This document shows positions 35,183 through 47,352 of a DNA stretch of 64,000 nucleotides, piece by piece. This DNA is from Trichoplusia ni (lineage: Eukaryota > Arthropoda > Insecta > Lepidoptera > Noctuidae), in assembly GCF_003590095.1 (NCBI RefSeq), contig NC_039491.1, positions 1,364,001 through 1,428,000 of the forward strand, read 5' to 3'. The notes under the pieces were generated by a model, which saw only the letters and a program-made list of their open reading frames with translations, did not search any database and was not told the origin of the DNA. The position numbers and the translations under genes are program-made. Position 1 is the first letter of the stretch, and the number at the start of each line of letters is the position of its first letter.

Positions 35183-37774
35183 CTTGACGTAATAAGTACA
35201 TCTTCATACATATTTTCGTCTTTGCCGTCGTCATGTCGTTATATAATCGTTTAGTATAATGCGAAGAGGGTCACCATCTTCAAAATATTAAAATTAAATG
35301 GTTCAGGATAACACAATTCACGAATATATTCAAGCGCTATTGCAATTAGACGTCCTTTTGATAGTTCAAATTTTAGATTTGTCATAGGAAAATATACCAA
35401 TTGGTGGTATTTTTTTATATATAAGACGGTACGCCGCCATAGAATCTTTTTGTTCAGTTACCGATAATTTAGACTGAAACCTAAATCTGCCTTGAAAATA
35501 TCTACTTCTGCCACCAATATAAACATTTTCATTGAGTAAACCCAAAATTGCCGACACACACTAACGCGATTCCGTACTTATCACCCTAATTCGTTGATGT
35601 ACGCACATACATAGGCGCCTAGTACGTTAGCGAGGATGTAGGGACTATTACGGGGCGCGGCAACCCGGAAAACCGAAATTACGTAAACGGTACATTGAAT
35701 TTTCCTATAATCGACAACCAGTCTCCCCCAGATAGATTTGACGCCACACCATGTGAAACTTATACGCAAAATTACACCTCCAAATTGTTTGGAAAGGTGT
35801 TATTTATAAATAAACTGCGACTGCTCGTTTGAGATAACTTGTGATCCTGGATTCTGATCTGATATTGAAGAAAAACTGTTTATACTAAATTAAATATTTC
35901 AAGGGGAAAATCAGAAATATACTTTTGGCATGACGGGCTAGGCAGGTTCATTACAGAAGATTTTGGCAAGAATGAGTGCTTCGACCATTTAAAAATAATA
36001 TTTTCCAAAAAAAATCCTTAAAAGAAATATGTCTACGGCTAATACAAGCTATTTCCCTCAAAAATTTTCACAGATCAGTGCTTTCCAAAAATAAGTTTAA
36101 AATCGCAACAGCAAAGTCTAAACTTAATTGCTCTTATACTCACATGTAGCTACGTAGGTATAGCTCGGTGGGCCCTAATTGCCGTCTGTCGGGTCACTTT
36201 ATATCATTAATGGTACTTCGCCTGGGACACGAATTACACCCCTCCATGAAATTTCCATGTAATTGGGAATCCCTTGATATTTTGCGGTGCCTGAAGGATT
36301 TTACCTTCGAATATGAGGTTATGTCATTTGGAAGATTGATGCGAAAGTGCCGTGCCTGCTTCTGTTTAGGTTTTATTGAATGTAATTAATTTTGTTACGT
36401 TATTTGCACTTAGAGAAGCTTAAGGCTTTGCTATAAATTTGTTTTTTGGTACTGATTTGGGTATTAACAAAATATTAGTAGTAGAAGCCGAGTATTGGGA
36501 AGATGACAAAAAAACAAAGACTAGGGTTAGGACAAAAAATAGGGTTACAAGTTATTATTGACCCAAGAATTGGATACCTGACTTCCTTTAATCGACTTTC
36601 AAACCGTAAATCTTTTTAGATTTTTTTTGCATTGCCAAAACTTAAAAACAATGTTCAAAACAAACTTTCCGATGATCTTAGTTTCATTTACAATATCTTT
36701 CAAACATAAAATTAGTTTCAACAGTTAAATCAACAAACGCTGATAAATTAAATTGGCATGATTCCATCATTTCCAGGCTTATCCCATTGTGGGGACGCTG
36801 TAGTTCTCTGGCTAATTTGAAACATTTTTGCTGTACTTTGACCAAATTAATCCAAGGCACTTTGTATAATTACTTGCTCGTTCGCTTGCAGTCGCCGGGA
36901 GACGGATTTTTTGTTGCCAAGTGATTGATAAGCTTACAATAGACTTATGAAGCGTGTACACAAAAAAATCAGATTCATCTTGTAAGTACCATTTTTTGTC
37001 GTGTTTGACTACTATCAACAAAATATAAAGCGTAAACATGGAAGGCATGGCACCGATAACGTATATATATCAAATTGTTTATCTCACCATTGTTGGTAAT
37101 CCTATTTCAAACGAAAAAACTCATCTGGGAAACACGATACTCCTTAATAAGTCGTCTTGTCAAACTTTCTAGCTATCTGTTAACCGGGACCTATAATTTA
37201 TCCTTGCGAAACACGGACCAATGTATGGTCGCCCATCCTAGGACCGACCGTATCAAGTGAAGCGTAACCTGTGATCCTCAAGCTCCCCAAACATAAAAAA
37301 ATCTTTGTAGACTTGTAACAACCTTTTTTTTTGACCGAAATATCTTATCTAAATCAGTCCAGTCATTTAAAAGATTATCCCAGACAGACAAAGAACAAAC
37401 AAAACGCGTTCTTGCATATCTGAAGTTATTTGAAGTTATTTGCTAAGCTTATTATTGCTGTACAAAAAGTTTTCCGCTGGGTAACTCGCCTGTCATGGCA
37501 GCCGTACAATATATGGCATCAACTGGAATAAACATTGGAATAACGATGGCTGCTTCAGTAAATTATGTGACGATTTATTTGTTAGGCTTCGCGTATTTAC
37601 TGGCTGATTACGAATAAGTAGAGCCGCTGCTGAGCTTCGGAACAAGTGCACGGTTTATAATTGTGTATTTAAGAGCGTTTATCATAATTTTATTTTGTGT
37701 TTTGGAGAAAACTTGTTTTAAATAAAACACGTTTCGTAATTTTTTGTTCTATGCCCAAAGGGTTAAAACAAAGC
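35183..37774. other. Non-coding DNA, some GC-richer patches
   Basis: No supported gene. A GC-richer patch at 35590-35760 is open on the minus strand for 62 codons (35581-35769) and another at 36165-36320 is open on the plus strand for 73, but neither has recognisable motifs or paired splice sites. Direct copies of TGAAGTTATT sit at 37420-37440. Otherwise unassigned. Confidence 0.45.
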
Positions 37775-37930
37775 TTTATAACTGAGGCTACGCTGTTTGT
37801 TGGTCCGTCCGTCACCAGGCTGAATCTCAAGAACAGTGATAGCTAGGTAGTTGAAATTTTCACAGATGATATGTTACTGCCTCCGCTATAACAAAATACT
37901 GTATATACCCATTGAGGTTGCTCAACCTTT
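37775..37930 (+). repeat. 'CCGTCACCAGGCTGAATCTC' repeat family, best copy
   Basis: GTTGGTCCGTCCGTCACCAG, GCTGAATCTCAAGAACAGTG, ATAGCTAGGTAGTTGAAATT, TTCACAGATGATATGTTACT and GCCTCCGCTATAACAAAATA follow in the full order of this moth repeat. It is the clearest of about eight copies in the window. Non-coding; class uncertain. Confidence 0.7.
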
Positions 37931-38562
37931 AGTTAGGGTCATATATTTGATACCCAAGGGAAAAGGCCTCTCTACCTACAAGCCTACTTTTCTGTGTAGG
38001 GCTGTAGTGTGTCTTACTGACTAAAGATAATCCCAGACCCTGCCAAATCTGTCTCACAACAAATAAAATCAACAAAATTCACTGTTCAAATCAAAACAAA
38101 AATAAGCCATAACGGATTATAAAAATGAATTCAAAAAGCAATAGTTAGGTACCATTTTAAAACTGTCAAATATTTATTTTATGTGTTTATCAGAAACAGA
38201 ATTTAAATCGCTTTTACAGTGATATGAAATAAATCCCTCGTTTTTGGACGAATCGTTTTGAATATGATGGATTATAAACTATCTACGCGTAACATATTCA
38301 CACCGAATCCGTTTCACTGGCGGCTAGTATTAACCGCATCAAAAAGGCGTGAAAATAAAATAAAATAGACATCAGAGTGGACTTCTGGTCAATAGTATTG
38401 ATTGCCTTTGGATTTTATCTAAAAACTAAAAAATATTTTTGAAAACACACATTTTTAGATTCGTATTATATCTGTACGTTAGACTTTAATTTTTATACAG
38501 ACTTGATTGAAATGAAAAACCAAATACTATTTTATACTTTTTTTTTTATTACAACCTACCCA

Positions 38563-38656
38563 CGTGTCGCGGGGCCCCCCGGAGACAAGCGTTTGTGTAA
38601 TCCGCGAATGCAGGTAAATTGAATGTTTGTGAAACCCCTCGCGGATCAAAGTCCTC
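38563..38656 (+). repeat. SINE family B fragment
   Basis: GACAAGCGTTTGTGTAATCC, GCGAATGCAGG, then TTGAATGTTTGTGAAACCCC and TCGCGGATC match the SINE B body, with the CTGAGTCTGGGTGTCTTTG part deleted. The tRNA-like head is missing. Confidence 0.6.
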
Positions 38657-39706
38657 ATTGCGGGAATCGTCGAAGAAACCCATGTATTATCCTGTAACAA
38701 AACAGGCACAATATTTAACGTTTTTATCTATGAGCTATCAAACTTTATTCTAACAACAAAACCATTAAATATTTATCAAATGAATCCCGTATTTATTAGA
38801 TATGGCCGTAAAAAGGGGAGCAAACATATTGCCTTGTTTTACGCCATTGTTTATACGAATGGTAATCCATCCAGACATACATCACGTCGTTTTATGTGTA
38901 GATGGTACAATTGTGTTTTGTGGTGCTTCGGTCATTTGTCAGCCATCTTGTTTTATCCAAACTTGTGCATTGTTTGGGTGCTTAACACATATGTATGTAC
39001 ATAAACCCTTTGTTTTTTTTTATTGTATGGACGAAATAGGCAATGGATTCTAAAGCGAATATTACACAAAATAAAAAAGTTTTTTTTTGTCACAAGCATC
39101 CCATGCTTTAATATTCATTTAAAAATATTAACAAATACCAGGTTCACCAGCATTTAAAAAAAAGAGTGCTATGTTATTTTAAAATGTTAATTAAATACTT
39201 CTAATAAAACTACCTATAATAAAATTAAATCACCGGAAGACAATTTTATTAGTATATTTTTTTACAATACATTTTGAATAAATTTATTATTTAATCAACA
39301 CCTATTTTAAACAATAGAAGCACAAATTCTCACAAAGTTAACGCAACAAAACTGTCCCACAGAAGCATTACATTCTCTTATCTTTTAAAACGAAACTTAA
39401 ACCAAGGTAAACATGAGACAGGTACACAAAAAAACATTTCTTCCTGAAAATCTACAAATAAGAGATACGGTTAGCAATGAATTCAGTGAACATTGATCAG
39501 ATTTCAAAGAACTGTACATTCAAGTAATTTCTGAGGTCGTAATGTGCTTGACATTTATTATCTTAATACAATGTTTAACTCCAATTGTTTTTCATCACTG
39601 AGAAATACGGGGACTTAATTTTTTTCACACTCGCATTACAGAATTTAATATTTGTAACGCCGTAAACTTGTTTGCTTAAGCATTCACAAAAATACTACGA
39701 TGGAAT

Positions 39707-39795
39707 GGAAGCATTCGTGGATCACACAAAATGCTATTCCCTTGCGCGGGGATCGAATACGAGACACTGCATGGCGCAAGGATATTTCACCACGT
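39707..39795 (-). repeat. SINE family B fragment with tRNA-like head
   Basis: On the minus strand: a decayed head near 39795, GTGTCTCGTATTCGATCCCC (box B), GCGCAAGGGAATAGCATTTT and GTGTGATCCACGAATGCTTC. This is the 5' part of a SINE B-type element. The 65-codon plus frame at 39700-39897 is incidental. Confidence 0.55.
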
Positions 39796-40004
39796 CTTAA
39801 AATAACGTTCAAAAATTTGTGGAAGTGTGACCGATACACCGCGTGGAGTGTTTTTCATAGAATTTTGTTGCTGACTGTCCTTTCCAAACTTCCCTAAACC
39901 TAAAATAATGCTGTGAAAGCAGAACAATTCCCTCGAGGAGGGAATCCTACCCTGTTTATACAAAAAACGAACTCACATTCGTTGTGACTGTATCTCCTTT
40001 CAAA

Positions 40005-40203
40005 CGTAACGAAAATGTATTCGTAATGGGAACTACTACAATATCGTATGTCGTGATCCTCAACGATATAGAATTGGGAACGAAAAAAACTGTATTTTCC
40101 TTACATACAAACGATACAGTAAAGCAATACAAACCACAGCTAGGATTTGAACATGCGATTCCGGGCTATACGCGCTAGTCGCTTTTTCGACTAAGCTTAC
40201 GTC
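40005..40203 (-). mobile_element. Third tRNA-derived SINE type, partial
   Basis: Read on the minus strand the head is TAAGCTTAGTCGAAAAAGCG (A-box-like), followed by GCGCGTATAGCCCGGAATCG and a box-B-like GTTCAAATCCTAGCTGTGG. The body runs TTTGTATTGCTTTACTGTAT, CGTTTGTATGTAAGG. The head and body differ from SINE A and SINE B. No tail or target duplication is clear. Confidence 0.55.
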
Positions 40204-41737
40204 TCTCACCAAGAAAATTTAAAATTATAAGCAGAAATGTTCAAAATATTCTCAATATAATTTAAACACACTTAAACGTGTATTTGACCTTTGTCTCATG
40301 AGCTATCTGCTGAACACTTCAACTCAAATACCCTTTTCAACGTCAAAAATAGATATAACGTTTAATTTCCGCAATAAAATATAAAAACCTAATAAAACAC
40401 TAACTTATAATTAAGCGTTTGACCTTTCTAATTTAACCCTTCTGGCCGACAGATATAAAGTTCAACTGTCTGACTTTTTACATAATTTAATTACTTGAAT
40501 TTTAGGCAGTAACGGTATGATTCTGCGATAAGAAATTAAAACGAATTAACTGACAGTCCTTACTTAATAAGGATCCTTTAGATTTATTTAGTTAAAAGTT
40601 TAAATATATAGTTTTATACGAAGCAAACAAGCATTATTTTTAACGTAGTGATTACACTTATCGTCTTAAACTGGATGGTATACCTACGTCAAGTGAGATG
40701 ATTATTGGACTCCAACGAATTTTAAGTTTAAGTCGACTAAATTTAATCCTGCTTCTATTATCTTACCATGATATCATTTTGAGTGTCGCTGATCCAAGGG
40801 ATAAAAAAGGAACTATGTTACTAAGGTATGTATGTTACCGGCCCTTATCTCATAAACAGAGGAGGTTAGAAATTTCACAAATAGTTTAATGTTGGTCCTG
40901 CTATAGAAACAGAAAAAGGGACTTAATAAAACAATCTAATACGATAGATAACAGTAACAATACGCAGTCCAGCGTTTAAGACTCTGAATCCCACTTATTC
41001 AATCAGCATTCTTACATACTATTCGTGAAATCATCTTCATTTAATATGCTATTCAGTACCTAATAATAAAATGCAAACTAAAAAGAAAAACCGATAAAGA
41101 CCAATAGCTTACACAAACTGTATTAGTTTCAACTTTCCGGACCTAAGTTACGTATTCGGAAAATGTAATAAGTGGAAGGCAACTTAAGTGATTGATTTAT
41201 AAAAGTTTCGTGAGCGATCGTAGGTACCAGCTGTCGAAATAGTGACACATGATACTTGATGGCCGGTACTTGATGTGGATTAGGTTAGAGTCGTTAATCC
41301 CTTATCTATAGATAAATAGGTTTAGGTTATTTTTGTTTTCAAATGGTTATACGTTTTAGAAAGTTTTCGTTTTGAGAGCGTTTAAATTAAGGAATTATTT
41401 TGTGTTCTAATTATCTGGTATTGTGAATCCAAGTGAAACAATTTACTATAAATGTAAATCTCGTAAGATAAGTGAGTGTTTATTAACTTTATAGAGGTTA
41501 TAAGTTTCGTTTTGGGTTCGGTTCGTATGTGTTTTGGTTAACACGAAAATAATTCTAAAATAACTTTGTAGAGACAGCTCCATCAAAATAATTAGAAGAA
41601 AATCTTTTAAGTCAAAACTGTAATACAGCTTATAGCATCAGTTTAAACCATCCGTATTAATACCTCTTTGGTTTGCACTACTTAAATGAATTTACAACTA
41701 ATAATCTACAGAGGGCACTATCATCACCTTTTAATTT
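40204..41737. other. Non-coding AT-rich DNA
   Basis: A diverged piece of the TATCTCAT repeat family lies at about 40830-40915 (CTTATCTCATAAACAGAGGA, GAAATTTCACAAATAG). The frame at 40698-40889 runs into it and is not a gene. Nothing else was recognised. Confidence 0.45.
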
Positions 41738-41809
41738 CATAGCAGTTGTGAGAGAGAGTCATCACTCTACATCATAAAAAGCGCTATGACGCTTTTACAA
41801 CTACAAAAA
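41738..41809. repeat. Short imperfect palindrome family, copy 6
   Basis: AGCAGTTGTGAGAGAGAGTC, ATCACTCTACAT on the left and AGCGCTATGACGCTTTTACA, ACTAC on the right. The outer arms GCAGTTGT and ACAACTAC still pair; the inner part is diverged. Confidence 0.55.
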
Positions 41810-41896
41810 TATACCTTTAAAGAAATGGTGTAAGATTCTCAGGTACTTCACAGCAGGTTCTATTAAATTAATTTCTTACAGCTCTTGTCTAAGTCT

Positions 41897-41952
41897 AATA
41901 GACGAACAAGTCGAGTCAAACATTTATGTTTGACTCGACTTGTTCGTCTATT
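41897..41952. repeat. Perfect 56-bp palindrome
   Basis: Two exact 27-bp arms (starting AATAGACGAACAAGTCGAGT) are separated by two bases. There is no mismatch, which implies recent origin or ongoing correction. The loop is too small for a normal microRNA precursor. It belongs to none of the other families in the window. Confidence 0.9.
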
Positions 41953-43876
41953 GGCTACTTAACTTTGCACGAACTACAAACTTTATTAATAGAATAAAAA
42001 CTTCTTGGAAATTAGATTGGCTAAAACTACTGTAATAGGAAGATAACTTCCTTAAGTTCTTCCATATCTTCGTAAGTGGGGATAAGTGGGCATTTTTCTT
42101 ATTCGATCTTTGTATCTGTTTCTTGCAAGTATTGGAAATATTAGAAAGAATGTGTTTAATTTTCTATGATACGCCCAGTTTGTGTATTTGTTGAGTTTGG
42201 CTATTAATTGCTATTGAACAAATTATGGTTGCCAAGCGATTCACTGAAAAATACATTGATTAGTATTCTAAGGATTTAATAGTGAAAGAAACGAAGCAAA
42301 AAAAATGAATGAAATCCAAATCTCAGCTCTTGTTTCTCGAACTTATCAATAGAAGAATAACTGAACATCAGTTAAGGGTTATGTAACTTCAGTCCTTGCA
42401 GCCTTAAGTTCTAAGTCTTGGTCCAGCAATTACAGTCGTCATTTGCCAACAGAATAAGTTATTCAACCTTCAAATACTTGTAGGTCAAACTCTGATAAAA
42501 GTCAAATTGGGACCCGCAAAAAACAAATTATTCGGAATATAGAAACCTGTCAAGTATGAGTCAGACTAGTTCCGTACAAGTAGGCTAATAAAGTAGAACA
42601 AATATGTAAATAACTAAAACCTTCATACATACCTACATACATACTTACAGGTCAAACTCAGAACCTCCTTTTTTGAAGTCGACTAAGAAGTAGTCCCGCG
42701 TCAAATTTATGACCGTATCAACCGTAGCTTTTGGTTTTTTCCTTCATTTGTTGATATTATGCCCAGAATTACATCAACCGGGAAAAGTATCCATAGTCTA
42801 TCTATAACAGTTGACGAGATACAGCCGACTGATGACAGATCGACGGACAGAGAGGAGAGTCTTAGTAATAAGGTTCCGATTCTGCCATTAAGCTAAAGAA
42901 CCCTAAAAAGGAGAACTTGTGAACAATGCCTAGTCCATTCAAGACGAACCGATAAGATTCCTCGGCAGTTAATAAATGCCAGTGTTCAAGATACTTCCAA
43001 TTCTAGTTGCGTGTCGTGTACCCTTATAAACGGTCTAATAAATTAATGTCAACCTAAATTAATCCGCGATTCGACTACTAAGTCCTTGTATTTATATTGG
43101 CGACTATCTTGAGACTTCGTTCTGTTACATGCGTACTAGAAAGATTTTTGGTAAAGGGTAAGCAGAATATGTAAATGTCTTGTTGTTCTTTTTTTTTAAT
43201 AATAATATATTTTCATAAAAAAATAGTGATGATGAATTAGTTAAAATTATTGAAACAAGTACTTGTTGAAACAATGTATGAATGACTAGGTTCGGAAGGT
43301 CAACACACAGAGTTTTTTTTTATATCATGTTCAATATACGCAAAAGAAATCAATTTAATTAAACTAAAATGTAAATGATAATGCCAATCTTTCAGAACCA
43401 AATAAAGAATGAAAACTCGAGAATTCAATTCTATGAAAACCCTACTTAAATCAACCCGAACCTATTAAAAAGCCAACACTCCTTCAAAGGGATTTTATTC
43501 AGAACAAATTGTCGGAAAGTCGATCACATTAAAAAACATCGGTAATGAGCTAGCTTATCTTTGAGTCTCGAGGCTATAAAAATTGATGAAGCCTTCTCAA
43601 ACGCCCCTCTAACTTCCTTTAATGGGAACGATAATTGAAAACTTCAGTTTAATCTGAAACTCTTGAAAATTGAAACTTGGTGAAGCAGAAAACAGATAAT
43701 TATTTCGAGTTATGAAAAACCACTGATTTTGGTTGGTACTTTACTATGTCCATAGTATGATCTGATTTTCTCAGCTATAAATACATACTTGGTATGCAAC
43801 GTAATTAATTAAAAAAATATATTTCTTTCTACAAACAAGTTTAAAAGTAGAAATAAATTTAATTGTGGTGTGTTTA
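41953..43876. other. Non-coding DNA with minus-strand repeat pieces
   Basis: At 42625-42690 and 42690-42905 (minus) lie decayed pieces of the GGAGG and TATCTCATGAA repeat families (AACCTCCTTTTTTGAAGTCG; CTCTGTCCGTCGATCTGTCA, GGCTGTATCTCGTCAACTGT, all on the minus strand except the first). The rest is AT-rich and unassigned. Confidence 0.5.
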
Positions 43877-43946
43877 ACAAACATTCAGGTCTCGTATACG
43901 CAAAGACACCTAAACTCAGAATAAGCTTTCGTGGATCACACAAATG
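43877..43946 (-). repeat. SINE family B fragment
   Basis: The complement reads GTGTGATCCACGAAAGCTTA, TTCTGAGTTTAGGTGTCTTT, GCGTATACGAGACCTGAATG, TTTGTT, matching the SINE B body. Head missing. Confidence 0.6.
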
Positions 43947-46555
43947 TTTTAAAGATGTCTGGTCTAATAGTAGCTAGTCAATCATTATATTTTGCTCATG
44001 CAATACAGCACAGAGTAAATAGGTATCCGATATTTTTGAAAATCTATTTCTCACAGAAACTAGATTGTTTTCATTCAAATTAAATTATTCAAATTAGTAG
44101 ATAATCAGAGAATTAATGTTTGTCACAGTTGTTCCAGTTTATCTAGAGAAAATCAGTAACTTTTAAAGTCTTTGTGGCAATCAATCGCCACCTTCATTAA
44201 AGAAAATTCCTAAAGCAAACCATAAAAACATATCTAAGTACTTACTTGATCGTTTAAAGATAGTCTTCGTGAATGATGTGAGGAAGTTCCCAAGCTTGTA
44301 TAGACGCAATCAGGAGCTAGTCCCAAAATACACTTGTCTTTCATTACGGTAATGTAATTAAGTCTCTCTTAATGAACTAGGGAACATGTCTCCGGTCTGT
44401 ATTGTGCTTAATGACTTTGATTAGTCTAGTGCTTGTCCGGAGTTGGGATTCTACGATTTTTAGTGTAGACTTTGACTTGCTTTGATGGAGATGGGTTTTT
44501 AGTTCAGAAGTACTTTCAAGTTTTTTTTAGAACTCTATCCAGATATAGAGTCTAAATCTCTTTAAAGTAAAAATTGCGACACTGAGGGATCAGTATAAAT
44601 AATCTAAAAATGCAAAATAATAGACACCCTCTTATGGCCAGTCCAAAATCAACGGCTTTGGGGTTCATTTTTATTGTTTGTTATTATAGCGGGACAGAAA
44701 AACCTATTCTGTAGAAATTTCAATACGCTAGCCATCATCGGTTCATTGGATACAGCCTGTTGATAGACAAACAGAAAGCCCAGAAAGCAGAGACTTTACT
44801 TATAGCTTTACTTTTTTACCCTCTGTTTACGCAAGTCTACAAATTATAACATTTAAAGTTTTAATGTATGAAATTGTAATCACTGACGTCTTTTTAAGAT
44901 TTATTTTGAGATTTCATTATAATGGGTGTGGTTTGAAGTATTTAAGAAAATTTCCTATCTGCTATACTCGTACAAAAGTGCTTCCAAATACATGTCAAGA
45001 TCATTTCCCAATATCTTAAGTTAACTTACATTTGCTATTAAATTTGGGCACAGTTTACAAGTCTACTTTGAATTTTTGACTAAAATTAGATCGTACGCTC
45101 AAAACTCTGAGAATCTTACGAAATATCGTCAAAATGGATTAGCTAGTAGATTATGTAATAATCCGCCTTATAATATTTATTCCGTTATTATAAATTTTCA
45201 AATTAAGAGTCTAAAAATAAACATCCACAACTTTATTATATTTTCAAATATTAATTTCGATATTTCTGTTAAATTTTACCTTCCTTACATTGGGGCGACA
45301 TTAAGCATAAATAATTTCGTGCCCTCATAACTTACAAATATAAAATCAAAGGTAGAAGCTGATATAATTTATTAAGTCGAAAATCCTTGGGCCGATTTTG
45401 TTGGTATTCCGAGATACCCATTACTGTGGAACTTTTTCCATTATGAGAACAGAAACGATGTTATACCGAACGATTGTGGTCATTTGGACAGGATTCCCCC
45501 TCTCTCGTTTTAAATCCTGAATAATTTGATTAAGAACCCAATGGTTGGGAAACGGGAGATTTCTTATTTGAATACCCGCGTCAACTCGTCAGTTTTATGA
45601 GCTCGGGCTCCGACAAAAATACTCATTGGATATATCTAGAAGTATGAATACGTAGCAAAGAAAAACTGTAGCAAAGAAGTGTTGCTGAAGTTGGAAAAGG
45701 GTGATTATAACGTTTGTTTCAAGTATGTTTTTATTTATCCGTTTAATTAATCTTTTTTTGTAGATTAAATAGAGAGATATATAAAGAAGCTATAGACCCG
45801 ACAGAGTGGAAGAATTAAAGGAAGGCCTTTGCTCTGCTATCGAATAAAACATCCCCTTAATGGTACATCACATCAAAATTAACAAATAAAACTGAGAAAA
45901 TCAAAACATGTAACTATTTAGACTGCAAAGTTGAAATTGTGTCTTACAATGGATTAAACCTATTGTAATTTGTGCAATACTTAAGCAGTACACATAATAC
46001 ATATCCCACAAATTTTGATAGATTTCGAACCTATCTAATTGGTGTAAATCTGTTTAAAAATAATATATGTCCTAACAGCAAAAAAATCTGAATGCTAAAC
46101 TACGCGGATGGAGTAAATAACGATGACAAAACTTTTTGTTTGTGTGCAAGGTTGCTCTCAGAAAATATTCACGTACTCCCTAATAAACAGAGACCATTAG
46201 GTTGCTTTTTCTATTATAACCTTTATCCTAAACTGAGTTTCCGGCAAACGATGAAAGTGGAGGAATAACATTCAATAGATTGTCGATCCTTATATTCGAA
46301 GCACGTCTCTGCTTTAGTTGAACAATTCATTATTCTTTTTCGAACATTAATCAAAGACATTTTTGGAGTTGCCAGGTACCTGCGAAGAAAATTTATGGAC
46401 CATTATAACCTATTTTTCAGGAAATATTGTATTTATCCACTTCATTTTTTGAGCCATTCAAATTCTTGTACCTTGAATAAACTTTATATTAAGAAAAATC
46501 ACCTTACCAGGAATAAAAATCGACTAAAAACTTAACAGGAAGGTTCACAATCATT
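43947..46555. other. Non-coding DNA, two decayed repeats
   Basis: At 44686-44795 (minus) there is a decayed TATCTCATGAA-family piece (GCTGTATCCAATGAACCGAT, ATTTCTACAG on the minus strand). At 45800-45846 GACAGAGTGGAAGAATTAAA and GGAAGGCCTTTGCTCTGCTA resemble the LINE tail at 47240 but with frame damage. The 84-codon frame at 45076-45330 is Asn/Ile/Lys-rich from AT bias. Otherwise unassigned. Confidence 0.45.
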
Positions 46556-46630
46556 AAAGACAGACGCACAAATACACCCAGACTCGTGGATCACACAAAC
46601 GCTTGTTATAAACCAGGGAATCTTCGCGCT
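46556..46630 (-). repeat. SINE family B fragment
   Basis: The complement gives GATTCCCTGGTTTATAACAA, GCGTTTGTGTGATCCACGAG, TCTGGGTGTATTTGTGCGTC, in the order of the SINE B body. The head is damaged but GAGCGCGAAGATT may be its trace. Confidence 0.55.
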
Positions 46631-46635
46631 CAGTG

Positions 46636-46656
46636 GGTTGGGTTAGGTTAGGTTAG
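46636..46656 (+). repeat. Short interstitial TTAGG-type array
   Basis: GGTTGGGTTAGGTTAGGTTA contains about three units of TTAGG, the insect telomere repeat, plus a variant. Such short runs are common within lepidopteran chromosomes and do not imply a telomere. Confidence 0.55.
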
Positions 46657-47228
46657 CGGAATTTTTGAGTATTAATTCCTAAACTATCACATTCTAAATA
46701 ATACTGACACACACATACTATTAATTTTTAAAAATACATTCTATCCCACACTTGATCACAGGCTCTCTTTATCACAACCTCTTAAAGTATCTAATATCGT
46801 TGCAGTTACAAGAAAGGAAATATGCATAAAGTTACATTATCTATTATATTTTAAAAGATAGACCAACGTAGTCAAGTCATGTCAGTTTGAACAAAATACA
46901 AAGGAAGAGTTAAACGGTGTTAACAAAAGTTAAATAGCGTCACAATTCAATTCATTATCTGGTGTAAATACTGATCCAAAGTTGGTGCGAGATTTAATAT
47001 TGATGGCGTTCCTAAACAAAATATTGATGTTCGGGTAAGGGTTAATTAAAATACTTAGAAATTCTCAGTCTGGTTTATACAAATTGTTATAACATATTTT
47101 GGTGGTAAACAATGCAATATTGCTTTACTATACCTTTAGTAGTCTTCATTTTCGTATCACGTCACACGATATGACTAAAAGTGACACAATTCTTCTACGT
47201 TTTAAAGGTTTAATTATTTTATAAAGGT

Positions 47229-47352
47229 AAGTTAAATACGCGGGGCGCACGTGGCCGGAACTTGCACAAAATAGAGAAGTGTGGAAGAGAAAGGGGGAGG
47301 CCTTTGCCCAGCAGTGGGATCTAAAGCAGGCTTCATAAAAAAAAAAAGTTAA
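47229..47352 (+). mobile_element. Second 5'-truncated LINE tail
   Basis: AAGTTAA at 47229-47235 and again at 47346-47352 could be a 7-bp target duplication around a G+C-rich insert of about 110 bp that ends in a run of 12 A. The insert is the 3' end of a non-LTR retrotransposon. The short flanking repeat is less conclusive than at 12.0 kb. Confidence 0.75.
47240..47338 (+). pseudogene. C-terminal remnant of a LINE reverse transcriptase ORF
   Basis: Thirty-two codons end in TAA at 47336-47338. The peptide has GRTWPELAQNREVWKRKG followed by EAFAQQWDLKQAS, matching the conserved end of lepidopteran RTE-like ORF2 proteins (A.(D/N)R..W, E(A)FAQQW). It aligns in pattern with the 12.0-kb remnant (AAQDRDGW, VQQW) but is a different element. 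Only the extreme end survives and there is no enzymatic domain. Confidence 0.82.

Noticed and set aside
45076..45330. 84-codon frame as a small gene
   Set aside because: Asn, Ile, Lys and Phe dominate, as expected from translating AT-rich DNA; no motif.
46636..46656. Telomere or subtelomere
   Set aside because: Only about three TTAGG units, with ordinary repeat-bearing DNA on both sides.
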